NCBI GenBank assembly: GCA_032988165.1 | Contig: JANTQF010000039.1 | Coordinates: 1 to 64,000, forward strand | Origin: Emmonsiellopsis sp. PD_33 | Taxonomy: Eukaryota > Ascomycota > Eurotiomycetes > Onygenales > Ajellomycetaceae | Direction of reading: 5' to 3' | DNA: 64,000 nucleotides | In this document: in pieces, positions 59,339-64,000 of the stretch | Position numbering within the stretch: position 1 is the first letter of the stretch | Layout of the letters: every line of letters starts with the position of its first letter | Program-made: the position numbers and the translations under genes | Notes under the pieces: generated by a model | The model's database searches: none | What the model was told of the DNA's origin: nothing | The model's input: the letters and a program-made list of their open reading frames with translations, nothing else

Positions 59339-60683
59339 TTAGAAACATGGAAGTCGGTTACGGACCACATCGTCGTCTTTTCCTTTAGAGGCTATATGCA
59401 AACTCCACACATGCCCAACAGCAGTAATACCAATGAATGGCAGTAACTCGATTTCGTCCTCTCCTTGAATCCCTTGCGCCTCACGAGCCCGTTCCAGAAG
59501 AAGCCTCATGTTCTCGAGTCCTGCTGCCAGCCATGTAGCCAACTGGAGGCTAGAAGAGTCGTATCCGCCGTCAGAGCTCTTTATTTCAATGGCGGCAAGC
59601 TGGGATACATATCCAACAAGCGGGTCTTCTGTCTGAGAGAGCAGTATGTCCGGGTGCCTGTTAATATTGTTGTAAAGTCTTCCGATTTCAGGATCATCAC
59701 GTGAAAAAGACACTGAGAAATCGACCTTCTTGAAGGGAATCGGATGCCCGTCGAACACGGGTAAAATGGATACAGGGCCGATCGAGACCGTCTGGCTGTA
59801 TGCATTATTGTACCAGTAAGCTAAACTAGAAATGAATCACCACAGGGCCGAGGGGTTATGAAACCTACACGTCAAGGGATTCAAACATGCGTGGTCGTGT
59901 GCTGTCAGGAATCGCGACGTTCATACTGCCCTCAAGAAGAGCCTTAGCCACTCTAGACCACCCATTCTCATCGTAAACCTTCCTCTGCGCCTTAGTTGCT
60001 TCGTCGAATGCGGTAGTCATAATCTCCCAGAGCTGGAACTCATGAGGGAGGGGGTCCGCATCAGAGAGGTTTTCAGTTGAGAGCATGAAATCAGCCGGGT
60101 ACCGTTCCTTCACTAATTTTCTAAACGAAAATAAATAGATATATCAGTCAAACACCGGTTTAACCATGGGGTTCTAATACATGATGTAGAGGATTGCTTA
60201 CTGTAATGAATCAGGCACGGGTTGCTCGTTGCCTTTGACTAGATCGCGAAAGAGTTCGGTCACAAACTGAGGCCGATCCTGTTCTCCAAATGGCACAAAA
60301 TGTACCCTTGGAGTGGCAAATCCCAGCCAAAACCGCTGGAGACGGGTTGAAGTCTTCGCTGACGAGTGTCGAGATTCCGTAACATAAGAACTCAATCCAG
60401 TGTCTGATCCATGCTCATATTTGTCGTCGTCTCTGTCGGACTGTACTTGGTTTGACTTCCCTCTCCCCTTACCTTTTCGGCCTGCTCTGTTCGTCTTGGG
60501 GCCAGTAAGATTCACTTTTTTACTCGGGGCTGCTGGCACATCACTTCTGCCTCGCTTTTGTAAATTTGTTCTTGAGTTTTGCAAAAATGTGGGTTGCCAG
60601 GGCCATTGCTGTGGTGAATCAACCACCTCATCCAGCCAGCTATGGATAAATTCCTGCTTGCTGGGTCTCGATTTGGATACCAT
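59339..60683 (-). CDS. Fungal PD-(D/E)XK nuclease-like protein
   Basis: Three exons (60683-60202, 60120-59869, 59825-59339) give 406 residues with consistent frames; the second donor is GTAGGT. The first ~150 residues are basic and Ser-rich (KKVNLTGPKTNRAGRKGKGR). The C-terminal half carries the nuclease-like core: Asp280 in KKVDFSVSF and the E-x-K pair Glu325/Lys327 in LAAIEIKSSDGG, followed by a helix LQLATWLAAGLENMRLLL. This is the layout of the PD-(D/E)XK-type domain found in many lineage-specific Pezizomycotina proteins. Metal-dependent DNA cleavage is plausible but undemonstrated for the group. The start at 60683 (MVSKSRPSKQEF) fits the family's N-terminus. The gene stands alone among empty spacers and transposon remains, typical of accessory DNA. 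Confidence 0.75.
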
Positions 60684-61882
60684 TGTAGCGCATATGTTCA
60701 AATTATCTCTGTCAAGCAGAGAATATAGTATCTGTCCAAATGAAGCGCAAAGCATGTGATAGAATCATCAACATTTAGGATACCAATTGCTGATATCTTT
60801 TCCATCTTTCCTTCGTCTCAATACAGGGTAATTGACCTGTCATAGCTGGGAAGTAAAAACGGACGGAACTTAAGTTTAGAAGAGATACTTTGCCATAGCT
60901 GGAGTCATGAAAGAAAATAGTACTGGGAAAAAGGAATGAGCTGCTCACAACTAGCAATACTAGTATACAACTTAACAGGCTGTCAGGAATCGAAGTTGAA
61001 CGTTGGTTGTTATTTTTGATAGGTGACGTCATCCTGAATTCGAGGGTGTACTTTGCCAAGATTTCCTTACTAAGCTTGGGAATCGCACTTCTTATCTACA
61101 CGTGACCCCCGATAAGCAGCGCAGCCTCCCATCGTTACGCAGTGCGCACATCCCTACGACAGTTACACTGCGCCAGATCAAACGAACTGTTGCGGCTGAT
61201 TCCAGCCCCCCACCACCCTTCTTTTCTTAGAAAAATAATCGGAGCTGACAGTATTAAATTGCGCAGTCTCAGGCGAAAACAGCGACACAGTGTGGGATCA
61301 AAACGAGTTGTTATGAGGGTTTGCGACAGCAGAGAAGTCTCCCCTTGCTGGATGCATTAATACATCAAAGGCTCTGCGTGGCAGTACTGACGGTAACAGC
61401 ACGTACCAGCCAATAAATACAGACTGGATACTTACAATACGCCCTCGTACGCCCTCGTACCGCATGTATTTCCGACTAGAAACTCTTTCTCTGCAGTCAA
61501 ATTTGACTCCAACCTTCTTCCTGATAGAATTAACTCAATCTTCTTTTATGCTTTGCCCCTGTGCAGGTTTTGGTAACCTTCCCACTTCCTTGGGACTTTC
61601 TGCCTCTCTATGCAAAATGCGCGTTTGCTGTTCTCTACCCATCCTTTACTTACCAACTTCAAGACACATTGATACACCATACACCAATAATCTCACCGTC
61701 TTTTGGAGATCTCGCCATTGATGCCTGACAATGACTGGGGAGAAAAAATCCTGCATTTCCCAAACTTGCGGTCTGCCCAACCAGGGCAGGCAGTATTCTT
61801 TCTCCTGTATCATTACTCTTCTTCTGCCTTGGGATTTTATTTTTATCCCCCCTCCACTGCCCCGCTTCGCGCCATGATCCAT
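60684..61882. other. Spacer between the nuclease-like gene and the small MULE
   Basis: No gene supported. It contains a short direct repeat (TACGCCCTCG at about 61438 and 61448). The short open frames lack motifs. Confidence 0.5.
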
Positions 61883-61890
61883 CCCATTTG

Positions 61891-63094
61891 AGCGTGTGAT
61901 AATGACCGGGACAACTTGGCTAATGACCGGGAAAAAAAACGACTAAATTGAAAAAAGCATAGTGTGTACATAGCTCTTACATAGAAATTCCTTAGTGTCA
62001 AAATGGCTGCCCTGTGCATTAACTCCACTTACAGGCTCTTACCCACCACACTGTTATGCTTATTCATTACTTAGTCATCCTATATCATGTTATACACTGT
62101 TTTAATTGGATTTTATTGGTGAATCTAAATTTAAAATTAGATTTTAAGAATATTAAATATTTAAAACATTATAATAAAAATAAACTTATATTAATATATA
62201 TTTTAATAATAATTAGTATTAAATTATATAATAAATGTTTATATAAAATTAAAATTAAAATTAATTTTACTATTTAAATATAATAATAGTTTCTAATTTA
62301 AAAAGTTATAACTTATAAGTTATTTAAAATATTTATTAATTAAAATATAAAAAATATTTATTAAGATTAAATTATTATTAAAGTTAGCTATATTATATAT
62401 AAATTTATAAAAATATTAACTTTATAATATATATAGATTTAGTTGTATTATATATAAAGTTATATTATTAAAAAGATTTAAAAGTTATATTTAATAATTT
62501 TATTTTTTATTTATTAAAATTAAAATTAATATAAATTATAAAATATAGAGCCTTTTAATTTATAAATTAATAATTTAAAAAAAATTAAATTTTATGATTA
62601 TAAATAGAAGTTTTTATTTTTTTGAAATTTTAAACTAAGCTTTTAATTTTAATTTAATTTTAAATATTATAAAGTATAAATTAATATTTTTATTAAGTTT
62701 AAACTATTTAGATTTATTATTAAACTAAATTTTTTACTAAAAATATTAATTATATAATTTAAAAATAATTTAAAACTATAATGTATAATGTTAAAAGTTT
62801 ATTTTTATTATAACTATTTTAATATTTAATACTTTTAAAATCTAATTTCATATTTGAATTCACCAAAAAAGTCCAATCAAAATGGTGTATAATATGATAT
62901 TAGCTGACTAAGTGACCTTAGTCATCATCCCCCTCTCCCTGGCTTACAAAGTGGTGGTTGGAGTTGGCGCATTTAAATACATGGTTTCACACACTAATTT
63001 CTATGTAATCCTATGTACACACTATGCTTTTTTCAACTTAGTCGTTTTTTTTTCCCGGTCATTAGCGAAGTCATCCCGGTCATTATCAATCGCT
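61891..63094. mobile_element. Non-autonomous MULE relative (1.2 kb)
   Basis: It is flanked by the perfect 8-bp duplication CCCATTTG (61883-61890 and 63095-63102). The terminal inverted repeats are about 105-135 bp. The right end in reverse complement starts AGCGATTGATAATGACCGGG and the left AGCGTGTGATAATGACCGGG. Both contain two copies of AATGACCGGGA and a shared TTGAAAAAAGCATAGTGTGT segment. They are clearly homologous to the ends of the 26844-50745 MULE (same length, same internal spacing) but diverged by 10-20 percent. No transposase lies inside. The interior is occupied by an extremely A+T-rich inverted-repeat segment. Confidence 0.88.
62069..62913. mobile_element. Inner A+T-rich inverted-repeat element
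   Basis: Within the 1.2-kb MULE relative, 62069-62124 and the reverse complement of 62858-62913 match over about 56 bp, starting ACTTAGTCA and ending TTGGTGAAT. Between them lie about 730 bp of almost pure A and T (I estimate over 90 percent). No coding frame is present beyond chance. The arms suggest a separate small transposon inserted in the MULE; I cannot define its target duplication. Confidence 0.6.
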
Positions 63095-63102
63095 CCCATT
63101 TG

Positions 63103-63788
63103 CTTTATTTATTTACTTCCTGCAATGATGGGCTTGCTGTTCGGGCCCTGTTGCTGCAGTAATTGCCTGGCCTTCGGGGCTTAGGGCACGGGAGATTCCC
63201 GACATCCCCACAGGCGCGCATGAACATTGCTGCCCAGTAAGGCTGCCAAATCATCAAAACTGGTTCATGCTGGGCCGAATTCTGGGAACCCCCTTCGATG
63301 AGGATATATTTGCCTGGGACAGAGCATGAATGGTTAATTTCCTCGGTATGAGGGATTCATGACATTTTGTCCGTCCGCGGCCGTCGTGTATTATTTCAGA
63401 TTTCTGTCGAAATGTATTCTTTCCGTTGTGCGTTTCGTTTCGTCTGTGCGGGAGGGAGGCTTTTGCGAACTCGCTAATGATGCTAAGCTTAGGACCGTTT
63501 ACATAGCCGTTGATTGGACTGAGAGGAAGGGGAAGAGGCAAGAAAACAACTTGCTTTTTATTAATTCTTGACCTATTATTTCTCTCGGTATGCTCTTTGC
63601 ACATGGAGCATGGAGCAAGATTGGTCTGCAATTTTCTTTAAATAATACCAATTAAGAGGCAATTTCCTGCCCGCTTCAGCTGTGTTGAGCCGGGCTGAGT
63701 GGCCTCGAGGAAACAAGGAAATTATCACATGTTACAGGTGGCGAGTGTGACCTTTGCCATGTTATAGGTTATCATACTTGGGTATGGT
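63103..63788. other. Spacer right of the small MULE
   Basis: Normal composition; no supportable gene. A minus-strand open frame at 63254-63631 lacks motifs and overlaps T/C-rich sequence. Confidence 0.45.
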
Positions 63789-64000
63789 ATGAAGACTCAA
63801 GCTGAAGCTAAACATTATCTGGCAAGAATAACCCTCCAGATGGAATGGGCGGAAAGTGATCCTCCCCAAGATCGAGATTATATTTTCCCAAGCGACGCTC
63901 GAGACTTGCCTTTTCGCCAACGCGCAGCGCATATTGGTAGATGGAAGGCCGGGTTGCATGGCGAATATCTCAATCGCAACTGGCGGCGATGGGCAAAAGT
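63789..64000 (+). CDS. Possible gene start, running off the right edge
   Basis: From the ATG at 63789 the frame stays open for 70 codons to the window end. Composition is balanced and protein-like (RDLPFRQRAAHIGRWKAGLH, EYLNRNWRRWAK). A stop (TAG) lies eight codons upstream in frame. The overlapping minus-strand frame is less protein-like. I recognise no family from this fragment. Confidence 0.35.
   Translation, partial: MKTQAEAKHYLARITLQMEWAESDPPQDRDYIFPSDARDLPFRQRAAHIGRWKAGLHGEYLNRNWRRWAK

Noticed and set aside
1..64000. CRISPR arrays, rRNA and tRNA genes
   Set aside because: No regularly spaced repeats and no cloverleaf with tRNA A/B boxes or rRNA segments were found by eye. A tRNA scan would settle the last point.

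Overview
The window looks like nuclear DNA of a filamentous ascomycete, most likely of the Eurotiales (Aspergillus/Penicillium-like). The grounds are short introns (about 50-90 nt) with GTRNGT donors and CTRAY-like branch sites, fungal families (Zn2Cys6 regulator, SAT4-type seven-helix protein, APC permease, fungal PD-(D/E)XK proteins), and a block of transposons degraded by C-to-T/G-to-A changes that resemble repeat-induced point mutation (RIP). The species call is inference.

Region 1 (1-26 kb) is an ordinary gene-bearing arm of normal base composition. It holds the 5' end of the ALG2 mannosyltransferase gene (-), a 1771-codon kinesin with a long coiled-coil tail (-), an unrecognised coiled-coil protein (-), a Zn2Cys6 regulator (+), a secreted endonuclease/exonuclease/phosphatase-fold enzyme with a jacalin-like lectin domain (-), an amino-acid/GABA-type permease (-) and, divergent from it, a SAT4-type membrane protein (+). 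Long gene-poor spacers lie at 7.1-11.3 kb and 12.4-15.2 kb.

Region 2 (26.8-50.75 kb) is one nested transposon block, and it is the main discovery. The outer element is a Mutator-like (MULE) transposon of about 3.3 kb with ~135-bp terminal inverted repeats and an 8-bp target duplication (TTTATCAC). Its minus-strand transposase gene was split twice. An 11.3-kb hAT element (38450-49740, duplication CTGAAGAT/CTGAAAAT) lies in the N-terminal part. A 9.3-kb Ty3-type chromovirus-like retroelement (29019-38336, 133-bp LTRs, duplication TATAA/CATAA) lies further in. Removing each insert with one copy of its duplication rejoins the MULE reading frame. The hAT carries, besides its BED-finger transposase, two diverged tandem paralogues and a long lysine-rich gene of unknown function. 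Many intron-like segments in it share a palindromic motif (TTGAACTTTAGTTCAA type). All open frames in the block are broken by RIP-like stops.

Region 3 (50.75-64 kb) returns to normal composition but looks accessory. It has a Rieske-type mononuclear iron oxygenase (+), an F-box-like protein (-), a fungal PD-(D/E)XK nuclease-like protein (-), long empty spacers, and at 61891-63094 a 1.2-kb non-autonomous relative of the outer MULE with the same terminal repeats and an 8-bp duplication (CCCATTTG). Inside that sits an 845-bp, almost purely A+T segment with inverted repeats of its own. An open frame runs off the right edge. The genes show no shared pathway; no biosynthetic backbone gene is present.
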